Positions 35,898 to 43,637 of a DNA stretch of 64,000 bases are shown here, piece after piece (within the stretch, counting starts at the first letter, position 1; each line of letters opens with the position of its first letter). The stretch is taken from contig DLST01000006.1 of NCBI GenBank assembly GCA_002500745.1, positions 1 through 64,000 of the forward strand, in the 5' to 3' direction. The translations under genes were made by a program, and so were the position numbers. This stretch comes from Sphingobacterium sp. UBA7855 (GTDB taxonomy: Bacteria > Bacteroidota > Bacteroidia > Sphingobacteriales > Sphingobacteriaceae). The notes beneath the pieces were generated by a model. That model was not told the DNA's origin, searched no databases, and worked only from the letters and a program-made list of their open reading frames with translations.

Positions 35898-36710
35898 ATG
35901 GATTATATCAGCCCCAAAGAGGTAGCAAGTGCGATGATGAACACCGCTATCTACAAATCTTCGCTTCCGATCAAAGACCTCTTGATACGGGGAGCGCTGT
36001 CAGGTGCCTTACTGGCAATTTCAGTTACTCTTGCCCTATTGGCTACTTCCCAGACCGGGTTGGGTTTAGTTGGTGCATTTGTTTTTCCAGTAGGATTTGT
36101 GATTATTGTCATCCTCGGTCTCGAACTGGTGACGGGAAGTTTTTCCTTGGTACCATTGGCGTGGTTTGAAGGAAAGATCAATTTTAAAGCGATGGTCTCA
36201 AATCTTTTCTGGGTTTTTCTAGGTAATTTACTGGGTAGTGTACTCTTTGCGATTTTGTTTTGGGCTGCGAGCACGGAGACTGGTCAATTGAGCCAGCTTG
36301 GAAACATCGAACATAGTCTGATGCTAATCAGTGAAAAGAAAACACTTGGATACAGCGCCCATGGTGCTGCGGGTTTGTTTTCGGCTTTTGTCAAAGCCAT
36401 TCTATGTAATTGGATGGTGTGTATGGGTGTGGTGATGTCCATGACATCGAAGTCTACGCTTGGAAAGATATTGGCGGCAGGTATTCCGATCTTTATATTC
36501 TTTGCTTTAGGTTATGAGCATGCTGTGGTCAATATGTTTGTGATTCCCGCAGGAATGATGTTTGGAGCAAAAGTAACGATTTCCGACTGGTGGCTGTGCA
36601 ATCAGCTGATTGTTACGGCTGGGAACATTGTCGGTGGACTGCTCTTTACTGGGATGGCCATTTATTACACGTATCATCAAAAAGAAAAAGTGTCGACTTC
36701 GCAAACTTAA
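35898..36710 (+). CDS. nirC: Formate/nitrite transporter family channel
   Basis: 270 residues from ATG 35898 (MDYISPKEVASAMMNTA), chosen because the region upstream in this frame overlaps nirD and is not FNT-like. Six membrane segments are visible. Motifs of the FNT (FocA/NirC) family include FPVGFVIIVILGLELVTGSF, NLFWVFLGNLLGSVLFAILF, FVKAILCNWMVCMGVVMSM, and FALGYEHAVVNMFVIPAGM, where the histidine (EHAVVNM) is the central pore residue. Its place after nirBD indicates nitrite uptake. It is followed 5 bases later by a small outer-membrane-like protein. Confidence 0.88.
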   Translation: MDYISPKEVASAMMNTAIYKSSLPIKDLLIRGALSGALLAISVTLALLATSQTGLGLVGAFVFPVGFVIIVILGLELVTGSFSLVPLAWFEGKINFKAMVSNLFWVFLGNLLGSVLFAILFWAASTETGQLSQLGNIEHSLMLISEKKTLGYSAHGAAGLFSAFVKAILCNWMVCMGVVMSMTSKSTLGKILAAGIPIFIFFALGYEHAVVNMFVIPAGMMFGAKVTISDWWLCNQLIVTAGNIVGGLLFTGMAIYYTYHQKEKVSTSQT

Positions 36711-36715
36711 ATTTT

Positions 36716-37117
36716 ATGGATCAGATGAAAAAACTGTTGACGGTATGCTTGCTGTTAATGATTAGCAGTCAGATGTATGGTCAGGAAAAAATAGTAAAAG
36801 GCAGTCTATTTGAAGGAATTGTTGTGGCAGGATATGCTGACCATGGTGCCTACATCAATTGTACGGGGCCAGCGTTGAAATATACATTCGCACCCAAGAG
36901 CTGCCTATTGGTCGGTTTATTGCCTAGCTTAAAGCTGAAAGAAGATAAGGTTGATCCGGGGAAGCCAAAGAACTCCTGGATTACGCCCTCTCTGGGATTT
37001 GGTTTAACAGCTGTATTCCGACATATTGCCATTCAGTTGCCAGCATTCTATACCGCAAAAACGAGTGCTGCTGATGGTAAATGGAGGTTGGGAGTCGGTA
37101 TGGGGTATAAATTTTAA
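36716..37117 (+). CDS. Small secreted beta-barrel-like protein in the nitrite operon
   Basis: 133 residues from ATG 36716 (ATG 36725 also possible), with signal peptide MKKLLTVCLLLMISSQMYGQ. The mature part alternates polar and hydrophobic residues and ends LGVGMGYKF with a terminal Phe, as in outer-membrane proteins. Segments such as FEGIVVAGYADHGAYINCTG and LGFGLTAVFRHIAIQLPAFY look like hairpin strands. It is short for a full barrel. The start, 5 bases after the channel gene, argues for co-transcription with nirBDC. A role in nitrate or nitrite passage through the outer membrane is speculation. Confidence 0.7.
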   Translation: MDQMKKLLTVCLLLMISSQMYGQEKIVKGSLFEGIVVAGYADHGAYINCTGPALKYTFAPKSCLLVGLLPSLKLKEDKVDPGKPKNSWITPSLGFGLTAVFRHIAIQLPAFYTAKTSAADGKWRLGVGMGYKF

Positions 37118-37148
37118 GGTGATGTATTTTTAAGGGAATATATGATTT

Positions 37149-37192
37149 GGGGAGTCGTTAGCCGTCATGGACGGTTTCGCTCCCCTATTTTT
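37149..37192. terminator. Terminator between the nitrite operon and the crp/fnr gene
   Basis: GGGGAG (37149-37154) with inner CCGTC-ATG-GACGG pairs with CTCCCC (37180-37185), followed by TATTTTT. It lies 32 bases after the operon and overlaps the stop codon of the convergent regulator gene. Confidence 0.75.
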
Positions 37193-37877
37193 CTTCAGAT
37201 AGATCCTGTAGAAGCTGGAGGTTTTTAATAAAAATATCTTTTTTGTCCATCATGATGGCTCCTAATTCGATAAGTTCGCTCAGTGTACGATATACGGTCT
37301 CGTACGTAGCGCCTACGTAGGAAGCTAAGTCTTTTTTGCTTAGGGATAACCCAATATATCCATCCTTATGTTCCTCGCTGAAAATACGGTGAAGTAACAA
37401 TAGGCTCCAGGCAAGGCGATTTTTAACAGGAAGTTGGGTCAGTTGGGTCATCTTTTGTTCAGAAAGATGTAGTTCGTCGGCAAAAAACAACATCAACCGG
37501 TAACTCAGCTCAGGATTTATGCGTAGTGTGGACAGGAAGAACGGCATCTCCACGAAGCAGAGCTGTGACACTTCCAGGGTTGTTGCAGAAATAGGGTACA
37601 CAGTTTGTTCGGTACTGACCCCACGATGACCGACGATATCTCCTTTTTTTGCAAATCGTACAATGGTTTCTTTATCCCCGAGATTGCGATGGACTTTGAC
37701 GAGTCCAGACTGGACAAAATAAATACCCTGAACCGATTGCCCTTCGGTGATAAACTGTTCACCTTTTTTTAATTTGATATTCTTCCGATGAAGGTCGATC
37801 TGTCCGAGCCAGTCTTGTAAGACATAACGGCACATAAGGCAGGAGTGGTCGCAGGTATTTACTTTTTTCGATTTCAT
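37185..37877 (-). CDS. FNR-like Crp/Fnr regulator with four conserved-position cysteines
   Basis: 230 residues from ATG 37877. The N-terminus has NTCDHSCLMC, i.e. Cys9-X3-Cys13-X2-Cys16. A fourth cysteine, Cys107 (SQLCFVEM), lies in the cyclic-nucleotide-binding-like barrel. E. coli FNR uses three N-terminal cysteines plus Cys122 for an oxygen-sensitive [4Fe-4S] cluster, so this protein probably binds one too. The barrel carries FITEGQSVQGIYFVQSGLVKVH, and a C-terminal helix-turn-helix is seen at LSKKDLASYVGATYETVYRTL. It is convergent with the nirBDC operon and likely controls nitrite assimilation in response to oxygen or NO; the target is inferred. Confidence 0.85.
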   Translation of the reverse strand: MKSKKVNTCDHSCLMCRYVLQDWLGQIDLHRKNIKLKKGEQFITEGQSVQGIYFVQSGLVKVHRNLGDKETIVRFAKKGDIVGHRGVSTEQTVYPISATTLEVSQLCFVEMPFFLSTLRINPELSYRLMLFFADELHLSEQKMTQLTQLPVKNRLAWSLLLLHRIFSEEHKDGYIGLSLSKKDLASYVGATYETVYRTLSELIELGAIMMDKKDIFIKNLQLLQDLSEEK

Positions 37878-37917
37878 CAAAATCTAATTTGTATAGTGAG
37901 ACGGTATTTTGTCGGTC

Positions 37918-37978
37918 CAAAGGTATTACCTATTCGCTTAAATTCCTATATTACCTTTTATAAAAAAAGGTATATAGG
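37918..37978 (-). promoter_or_regulatory. Promoter and palindromes upstream of the crp/fnr gene
   Basis: On the minus strand TACCTTTG (37918-37925) fits the TAnnTTTG -7 box, 41 bases before the ATG. It is overlapped by the palindrome AGGTATTACCT (37921-37931). A longer imperfect palindrome (CCTATATTACCTTTT at 37945-37959 with AAAAGGTATATAGG to 37978) reuses the same AGGTA/TACCT words. This looks like an operator, possibly for autoregulation. Confidence 0.4.
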
Positions 37979-38110
37979 ATGTTTTAAGGTCCGAATATAT
38001 GGAATTCGATGAACAATTGCATCTGAATTTTAATGGGTGCGTTGTTAACACATTCATTTGAAATCAGCATTTATTGTTTTCTTCGGTTTAGTGTAAAGAC
38101 CAATAGTATT

Positions 38111-38644
38111 ATGAAGCTAAGGACTTATTTAATTTTTGTTGCTTTTTGTTGTATGTTGACGCTGTTTTTATCCTGTGGCTCCAAAGAGAAACAGCGGGAA
38201 AAGGAGTTACGGATTTTGTTCAGTCGCGAATTCGTTGATGAGCAGTATGGTCAAGAAAGTTACTTGAGTGATTCTTATAGAAATCATGCGGTTGATTTTT
38301 TTGCGGCCAAGAATGATACAGTTCCATTAGCGAAATGGGATATTCTTCTTGATGAAATGGATAAGTTAAAGCGGTACAAACCTGAAATGAATGATATGGG
38401 GCATAAACATAATTATTGCTCGAATCTAGAGATTGAGTTTTTTGATCATGAAAAATCCTTATGTCAATTATGTTTGAATCCAGATAATAGAACTTTAAGG
38501 CTGAATTATTTGGTGTATGAGCCTTCTCCTGAACTGATTTCTTTTTTTGGTCATTATATTTCGGCAGATTCGACAGCTCTGGCTTCGAGTGGAAAAAGCA
38601 ACTATGTGAAAAAAGTAATGTTTAATGATCGGAGTCTAAAGTGA
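38111..38644 (+). CDS. Unknown lipoprotein
   Basis: 177 residues from ATG 38111; a start at 38033 would give an unlikely 26-residue extension. The leader MKLRTYLIFVAFCCMLTLFL ends in lipobox FLSC-GSK. The mature part is acidic and contains FSREFVDEQYGQESYLSDSY, a cysteine pair CQLC and ADSTALASSG near the end. No family recognised. It lies 68 bases before another unknown lipoprotein gene with the same orientation. Confidence 0.6.
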   Translation: MKLRTYLIFVAFCCMLTLFLSCGSKEKQREKELRILFSREFVDEQYGQESYLSDSYRNHAVDFFAAKNDTVPLAKWDILLDEMDKLKRYKPEMNDMGHKHNYCSNLEIEFFDHEKSLCQLCLNPDNRTLRLNYLVYEPSPELISFFGHYISADSTALASSGKSNYVKKVMFNDRSLK

Positions 38645-38712
38645 ACGCGGCGAACCAACACCAATGGATGCGCGGGAAGCGAATTGCTTAAAACATAAAA
38701 GGTTATATAGTT

Positions 38713-39237
38713 ATGGTGAAAAGAAGAGAGGTAAAGATTTTACAACTGTTTACTGTTATTTTTTGTGTGTTTTTTTTGAGTTGTAGCCATCATGTCGAAA
38801 AGAAGCTGGAGGCAGTAATTGATGATCCCAAAGACTTGGAACTGCCTCGGAACGTAGCTGATTCGCTTTGGCGTCAAGCAATTAATGCAGGAGATTTCAA
38901 GGCTTATAATGAAGTGTCTAATAATTATTGGCTTCTCTTAAAAATGCCTGAGTTATATTATTATGCCCAATTGATGGCAAATAGACACGAATGCCCAGAA
39001 GCTTATATGGATCTTTATGATATGTTTTCATGGGAAGAAACGATAAATGGAATCGAGCTTGCAGGCAAGGATAGTATTTCTAGGAATCAGTCCCTATTTT
39101 ATCTGCTCAAGGCTTATGAGCTCGGCGAAGAAAGTGCGCTTTCTTATGTTCATAAAGAGTTTGGACATCGTGTTCGACCTCCAAAATCGATTACCTATTT
39201 AAAGAAAATTCAAAAATTCTACGAAGAAAAAAAATGA
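38713..39237 (+). CDS. Unknown lipoprotein, helical
   Basis: 174 residues with leader FTVIFCVFFLSC and lipoprotein cysteine in LSCSHH. The mature part is alpha-helical and acidic (NVADSLWRQAINAGDFKAYN, LYYYAQLMANRHECPEAYMD, SLFYLLKAYELGEESALSYV). The A-Y-ELG-E-AL pattern recalls single Sel1/TPR-like repeats, but I cannot assign a family. It is convergent with the broken SUKH gene. Confidence 0.6.
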   Translation: MVKRREVKILQLFTVIFCVFFLSCSHHVEKKLEAVIDDPKDLELPRNVADSLWRQAINAGDFKAYNEVSNNYWLLLKMPELYYYAQLMANRHECPEAYMDLYDMFSWEETINGIELAGKDSISRNQSLFYLLKAYELGEESALSYVHKEFGHRVRPPKSITYLKKIQKFYEEKK

Positions 39238-39253
39238 GTGCGATGAGTTTCTG

Positions 39254-39829
39254 TTAGCCCACCTTAAACCGTTTGGGGTATTCGCCTGTGGTATCTAGGC
39301 TGAAAAAATCATCGAATTTTTCTTGAGGTGTATGGGCATAATAGTCGTTAATTAGCCCTAAAAATCCTTCGAGGTTAGGTGTAATAACATTCCGGTCATT
39401 GTCTTTATTCCAGTATTCAATCAATTGACCTGCCTGTCCCGTAAAGATTCCACCTAGATCATAGCAGATGTAACTTCCACCGCCGTTGTGGAATATAGGG
39501 ATCCACCTTTCATTCTACCAGTTGTCGATTTCAAAGTCCATACCAATCATATTTGTCAGTTCCTGCGCTGTCTGGAGCGCCTCTTCTAGTGGGATGAAAG
39601 TCGAATTGTTAACAAAGGCTTCATAACTTGTATTGCGTTGCCCATTTTTCCAGCGATAGAGCGCTTTAAGATCATGAGGTATCTCAATATCATATTTCTG
39701 TTCAAGGGCCCTAAACTCTTCTGCCGATAACGGGGATTGTAGATCGGTATACAGTTCAGGTCTTAGCTTTTGGATATAACTTTCTAATGTCGCTAGCGTC
39801 TGTTGCATAATCGTCGATTTTTTATGCAT
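39254..39829 (-). pseudogene. SUKH (SMI1/KNR4) family gene interrupted by one amber codon
   Basis: Read on the minus strand, 191 codons form one SMI1/KNR4-type protein apart from a TAG at 39515-39517. The first part has LSAEEFRALEQKYDIEIPHD, LKALYRWKNGQ and MIGMDFEIDNW. After the TAG the same frame continues NERWIPIFHNGGGSYICYDL, then GQLIEYWNKD and FFSLDTTGEYPKRFKVG. The context NW-TAG-NERW suggests a Trp codon (TGG) changed to TAG. SUKH proteins often serve as immunity proteins for nuclease toxins. Only 104 residues would be made without read-through, missing the core WIPIF strands, so it is probably inactive. Confidence 0.75.
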
Positions 39830-40041
39830 TCATAAAGTTAGTCATAATTGCCTGAGTATGCGAATTATCATGTGCGCTAGGGATCGTCAGAAAAGTTAAA
39901 AATGTTAATAATTATTTAATGGGAATTAGTGTAAATTTATGTCAGCAAAGAGCTGTAGCTATGTTCATCATTGGATAAAACGATAGCGGATGTTCAAATG
40001 TTATTTATGCAGTTATCCTTTTTATAATTTACTGAATACGG

Positions 40042-40566
40042 ATGAAAAAGATCGAACTAGTCCCACTCGTTGGGATTCAAATTGAAGGTATTGGTCAGGT
40101 TAATCTCGGTGCGGGCCGTGCTGAAGTTCAAAGTGTACTTGGTACTCCTTCAGATGCGCTGGACGACCAATATTATTATGATGAACTCGAATTGAGACTT
40201 GATTTTAATGATCAGGGAACATTGGAATTTATAGAAAGCATCAATGGACCCAATCCGGAAAAAACGGAGATCAGTATCTATGGTGTTAATCCATTTCAGC
40301 TGGAAGCGACTGAACTTGTAACGATCTTAACGGATAAAAACCAGGGTGAGGTTGATGATGCCGAAGCGGGATACTGCTATACATTTTTAAATAGCTCTGT
40401 TGGTGTCTGGCGACAGATTACTGAAGAGGATGTTCAGGAGGAGATTGAGGAAATCAAAGCCGATGGCGAATACGAAGATAATGCGGATATGCTATTGGAG
40501 GATCTTGAAAAATCAAAATTCTTTTGGACAATCGGCATTGGAGTAGCGGGATATTACGCAGATTAA
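40042..40566 (+). CDS. Acidic unknown protein, possibly immunity-type
   Basis: 174 residues, very acidic, no signal peptide. The start KKIELVPLVGIQIEGIGQVN is followed by LGAGRAEVQSVLGTPSDALD, LELRLDFNDQGTLEFIES and a glutamate-rich helix (EEDVQEEIEEIKADGEYEDN). The layout with a VQSVLGTP-like segment recalls small proteins of toxin-immunity arrays, but I cannot name it. Position 212 bases from a SUKH pseudogene fits such an array. It ends 11 bases from the convergent AraC gene. Confidence 0.6.
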   Translation: MKKIELVPLVGIQIEGIGQVNLGAGRAEVQSVLGTPSDALDDQYYYDELELRLDFNDQGTLEFIESINGPNPEKTEISIYGVNPFQLEATELVTILTDKNQGEVDDAEAGYCYTFLNSSVGVWRQITEEDVQEEIEEIKADGEYEDNADMLLEDLEKSKFFWTIGIGVAGYYAD

Positions 40567-40577
40567 ATTGAAGTAAT

Positions 40578-41492
40578 TTATTGAAAAAATTGCCTAAACT
40601 CCACAGGGCTTTGTTGGGTGTTTTTTTTGAATATCTTACTAAATGATTGCGGATGCTCGAAACCTAATTCATAGGCAATTTCACTGATGGACAGGGAGCT
40701 GGTGCTCAAGCGCAATTTGGCATACTCGATCATTTTGTGCTGAATATGCTGTTGGGTGTTTTGCTGTGTATAGATACGCAACAGGCTGCTGAGGTAGTTG
40801 GGCGATAAATTAAGTTGCTGCGCCAGAAAGCCAACCGTTGGAACTCCATTTTTCTGTAGCATATCCTGTTTGAAATGTGCTGCGAGCAACTGCTCAAATT
40901 TGGTGACCAGCTCCTGCGTGGATCGCTTTCGGGTAATAAATTGCCGCTCATAGAATCGCTCGGCATAAATAAGCAGGCGCTCAACCTGTTTTAGAATCAG
41001 TTCGCGGCTGAATTTATCGATATTAGACTGATATTCCTTTTCAATATTCTGTAGAATGTCGACGATTACGGATTCTTCTTTGTCGGAAAGAAAAAGCGCT
41101 TCATTGACTTGATATTGGAAAAAATCATACTGGTGAATATGTTTTGCCAATTCGCTGTTCCAGAGGAAATCGGGATGGATCAACAGGATCCATCCACTGG
41201 GTTGCGCCACTACTTCCTGATTAATTTCCACCTTTAAAAATTGTAAGGGTGATACAAAGGAAAGAATACCCGAATCAAAGTCATAGTGCTGCTGACCATA
41301 GTTAAATCGGGCATTCACATTTCGCTTTAAACCGATCGAATAAAAATGTTGTATCCAATTCAATTTGTTGTCATTAACAGGATAATGTACCTGACTATAG
41401 TCCACTAAGCTGATTAACGGATGCTCTGGTTTGGGCAGACCGCAAAAGCGGTGAAATTCCGACAAGGAATGAAAGCGAAATGTATTCTCCAT
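40578..41492 (-). CDS. AraC-family transcriptional regulator
   Basis: 304 residues. The N-terminal half is a cupin-like sensor (FNYGQQHYDFDSGILSFVSP, GWILLIHPDFLW). The C-terminal 100 residues hold the two helix-turn-helix motifs (VGFLAQQLNLSPNYLSSLLR and ISEIAYELGFEHPQSFSKIF), ending QSPVEFRQFF. It lies 69 bases downstream of the short-chain dehydrogenase gene on the same strand. Probable targets are that gene and the divergent peroxiredoxin operon; the effector is unknown. Confidence 0.88.
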   Translation of the reverse strand: MENTFRFHSLSEFHRFCGLPKPEHPLISLVDYSQVHYPVNDNKLNWIQHFYSIGLKRNVNARFNYGQQHYDFDSGILSFVSPLQFLKVEINQEVVAQPSGWILLIHPDFLWNSELAKHIHQYDFFQYQVNEALFLSDKEESVIVDILQNIEKEYQSNIDKFSRELILKQVERLLIYAERFYERQFITRKRSTQELVTKFEQLLAAHFKQDMLQKNGVPTVGFLAQQLNLSPNYLSSLLRIYTQQNTQQHIQHKMIEYAKLRLSTSSLSISEIAYELGFEHPQSFSKIFKKNTQQSPVEFRQFFQ

Positions 41493-41561
41493 ACTTGTAA
41501 ATTTACTTATTTTCTTTTTTATTGGCAGATAGCTTCCTTTTTATACACAAAATGCGATGTT

Positions 41562-42413
41562 TTATTCGGCTGATTCGTCAAAACCGGTTGATACTGTATA
41601 ACTTTTCCACTTTTCAATCTCCGCTGTCAACATGTTGATTTTATTTTTTGCCAGTTCATAAGCATCCTGGCCCATCAGTAAATGGACAGGAGGTTCTTGC
41701 AGTTTGCTCACTTCGATCAATAGTGTTGCGGCTTTCTGTGGATCGTTAACCTGATTTCCATTAATCTCGTGTTGGTGTGTGGCTTCGCTTTCGCGGGCGG
41801 TAATGTACGCAGCAATTGGATTGGCTGCGGTTTGTAGGGAGCCTTCGGATAGAAAGTCGGTTCTGAAGTATCCTGGGTAAACTACAGTTGTATGTACACC
41901 AAAAGGTTCCATTTCGGTCGCTAGGGCTTCGCTAAAACCAGCTACTGCGAATTTCGTGGAACAGTATACACCAAAGGCTGGGTAATTACCAACCAGACCG
42001 CCGATCGAAGCTATATTGAACATGTGTCCCGATTGCTGACGGCGCATATGGGGCGCAATGTGGCGGATGACATTTAGTGATCCAAAAACATTGACCTCAA
42101 AGTTGCGGCGGGTTTCTGATTCGCTCAGTTCTTCAAGTGCGCCGGTCTGACCATAGCCAGCATTATTGACGAGCACATCAATTCTTCCGAAATAATCAAC
42201 AGCCGAAAGTACTGCGCGGGCAACATCTTTGTCATCCGTAATGTCTACTTCTAGCGGTAGAAAGTTTTCCACGTCACCAATTTCATTTTCCAGCGCCTTT
42301 TTTGTCCGCGATGTGGCAACGACAAGGTAATCTTGCGCAAGCAGCTCTTTAACTAAATTGAGACCTAACCCCTTAGAGGCACCGGTGACAAACCATACTT
42401 TTTGTGATTTCAT
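41562..42413 (-). CDS. Short-chain dehydrogenase/reductase
   Basis: 283 residues of the classical SDR family. The nucleotide motif is FVTGASKGLGLNLVKEL (TGxxxGxG), with DVLVNNAGYG, the active serine in FNIASIGGLVG, and the catalytic YCSTK (YxxxK). The acidic turn after beta-2 is absent (VATSRTKKAL), which favours NADP(H). The substrate cannot be read from sequence. It is divergent from the peroxiredoxin operon across 212 bases. Confidence 0.88.
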   Translation of the reverse strand: MKSQKVWFVTGASKGLGLNLVKELLAQDYLVVATSRTKKALENEIGDVENFLPLEVDITDDKDVARAVLSAVDYFGRIDVLVNNAGYGQTGALEELSESETRRNFEVNVFGSLNVIRHIAPHMRRQQSGHMFNIASIGGLVGNYPAFGVYCSTKFAVAGFSEALATEMEPFGVHTTVVYPGYFRTDFLSEGSLQTAANPIAAYITARESEATHQHEINGNQVNDPQKAATLLIEVSKLQEPPVHLLMGQDAYELAKNKINMLTAEIEKWKSYTVSTGFDESAE

Positions 42414-42625
42414 GTGTTTCTGTTTTTAAATAAAAGAATAGTACAAAGGTGGTGAATCGCTGCACGACAGATGTAGGCAGATCAACGAATGTTGTAGCCA
42501 TATCGGGGATAAGGTGTTTTTTTTTCTTTAAAACAATTTTTGCTTTAGCGTGCTTTATTTAGGAGTGATATCAATACTATCAAGACTGGTATCTCAAAAA
42601 ATGGTTGAATTCTAAAAAAGTTGAT

Positions 42626-43087
42626 ATGTTACAAAAAAATGATGTTGCACCCGATTTTACCTTGTATGCAACACCGGATCAAAAAATTAAATTATCGGAA
42701 TTTAAAGGACGTAATGTGATACTGGCATTTTATCCGGCAGACTGGAGTCCGGTCTGTAGCGATCAAATGGCGCTGTATAATGAAATGCTCAAGTATTTTA
42801 AGAAGTATGATGCAGAGATTATGGGTATCTCGGTCGACAGTAAATGGTGCCACATGGCATTTGCAGAGTCGCGTAAGCTGCATTTTCCGCTCTTAGCTGA
42901 TTTTGAAGGCAAAGGTGAGGTCGCTAAGCAGTATGGTGTTTACGACGAAGAGGAGGGTGAGTGCAAACGCGCGCTCTTTGTAATCGATAAAGAAGGTGTC
43001 ATTGCCTGGAGTTACTTGTCGCCAACCGCTGTCAACCCAGGTGCTGACGGTATAATCGAAGCGTTGGAAAATCTTAAAACAAACTAA
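42626..43087 (+). CDS. Peroxiredoxin (AhpC/TSA family)
   Basis: 153 residues from ATG 42626 (MLQKNDVAPDFTLY); the TTG at 42605 is rejected because thioredoxin-fold homology starts at the ATG. The peroxidatic cysteine is Cys44 in FYPADWSPVCSDQM. Further cysteines lie in SKWCHMAF and GECKRALF. The sequence WSPVC replaces the usual TPVC/TxxC with serine, which is tolerated. It reduces peroxides using thiols. It begins a three-gene operon with a DsbA-like protein (2 bases later) and a hydrolase. Confidence 0.88.
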   Translation: MLQKNDVAPDFTLYATPDQKIKLSEFKGRNVILAFYPADWSPVCSDQMALYNEMLKYFKKYDAEIMGISVDSKWCHMAFAESRKLHFPLLADFEGKGEVAKQYGVYDEEEGECKRALFVIDKEGVIAWSYLSPTAVNPGADGIIEALENLKTN

Positions 43088-43089
43088 TT

Positions 43090-43599
43090 ATGTCATTAAA
43101 ACCAAACGTCAGCGAAGCTGATCATATACTGGGCAACGGTCAGGCAGATCTCACCATTGTCGAATACGGAGACTATCAATGTGCACATTGTGGAAAAGCT
43201 CACCCCGTTATAAAAGCGATGATGAACGAACTTGGAAGTCAGATCCGGTTTGTCTTTCGCAATTTTCCCTTATCAGAAATGCATCCTTATGCCAAATCTG
43301 CGGCACTGGCGGCCGAGGCAGCGGCGCTTCAGGGTAAATTCTGGGAAATGCATGATGCTATCTTTGTAAATCAGAATTTACTGAATGACCAATGGCTACT
43401 GGATATGGCTGAGCAGCTGGATTTAGACATGGACAAATTCAGATCGGATCTAAAAGATGAGTCGTTAGTAGACCGTGTGGAAGGAGACTTTGAAAGTGGT
43501 ATGATGAGCGGGGTAAATGGAACCCCAACCTTTTTTGTCAATGGCCAAAAATTTGACGGCGGAGCGGAAGATTTGGTACGCGTGCTACGCGAACAGTAA
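43090..43599 (+). CDS. DsbA-like thioredoxin-fold protein (cytoplasmic)
   Basis: 169 residues with the redox motif CAHC in VEYGDYQCAHCGKAHPVIKA, a helical insert (AAEAAALQGKFWEMHDAIF), and a cis-proline loop (GVNGTPTFFVNGQKFDGG). This is the thioredoxin_4/DsbA-like family. There is no signal peptide, so unlike DsbA it should act in the cytoplasm. It starts 2 bases after the peroxiredoxin stop, so it may serve as a reductant or partner of that enzyme. Confidence 0.85.
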   Translation: MSLKPNVSEADHILGNGQADLTIVEYGDYQCAHCGKAHPVIKAMMNELGSQIRFVFRNFPLSEMHPYAKSAALAAEAAALQGKFWEMHDAIFVNQNLLNDQWLLDMAEQLDLDMDKFRSDLKDESLVDRVEGDFESGMMSGVNGTPTFFVNGQKFDGGAEDLVRVLREQ

Positions 43600-43637
43600 G
43601 GGATTATATAAACAAGAACATAAATAAATTACGCATT

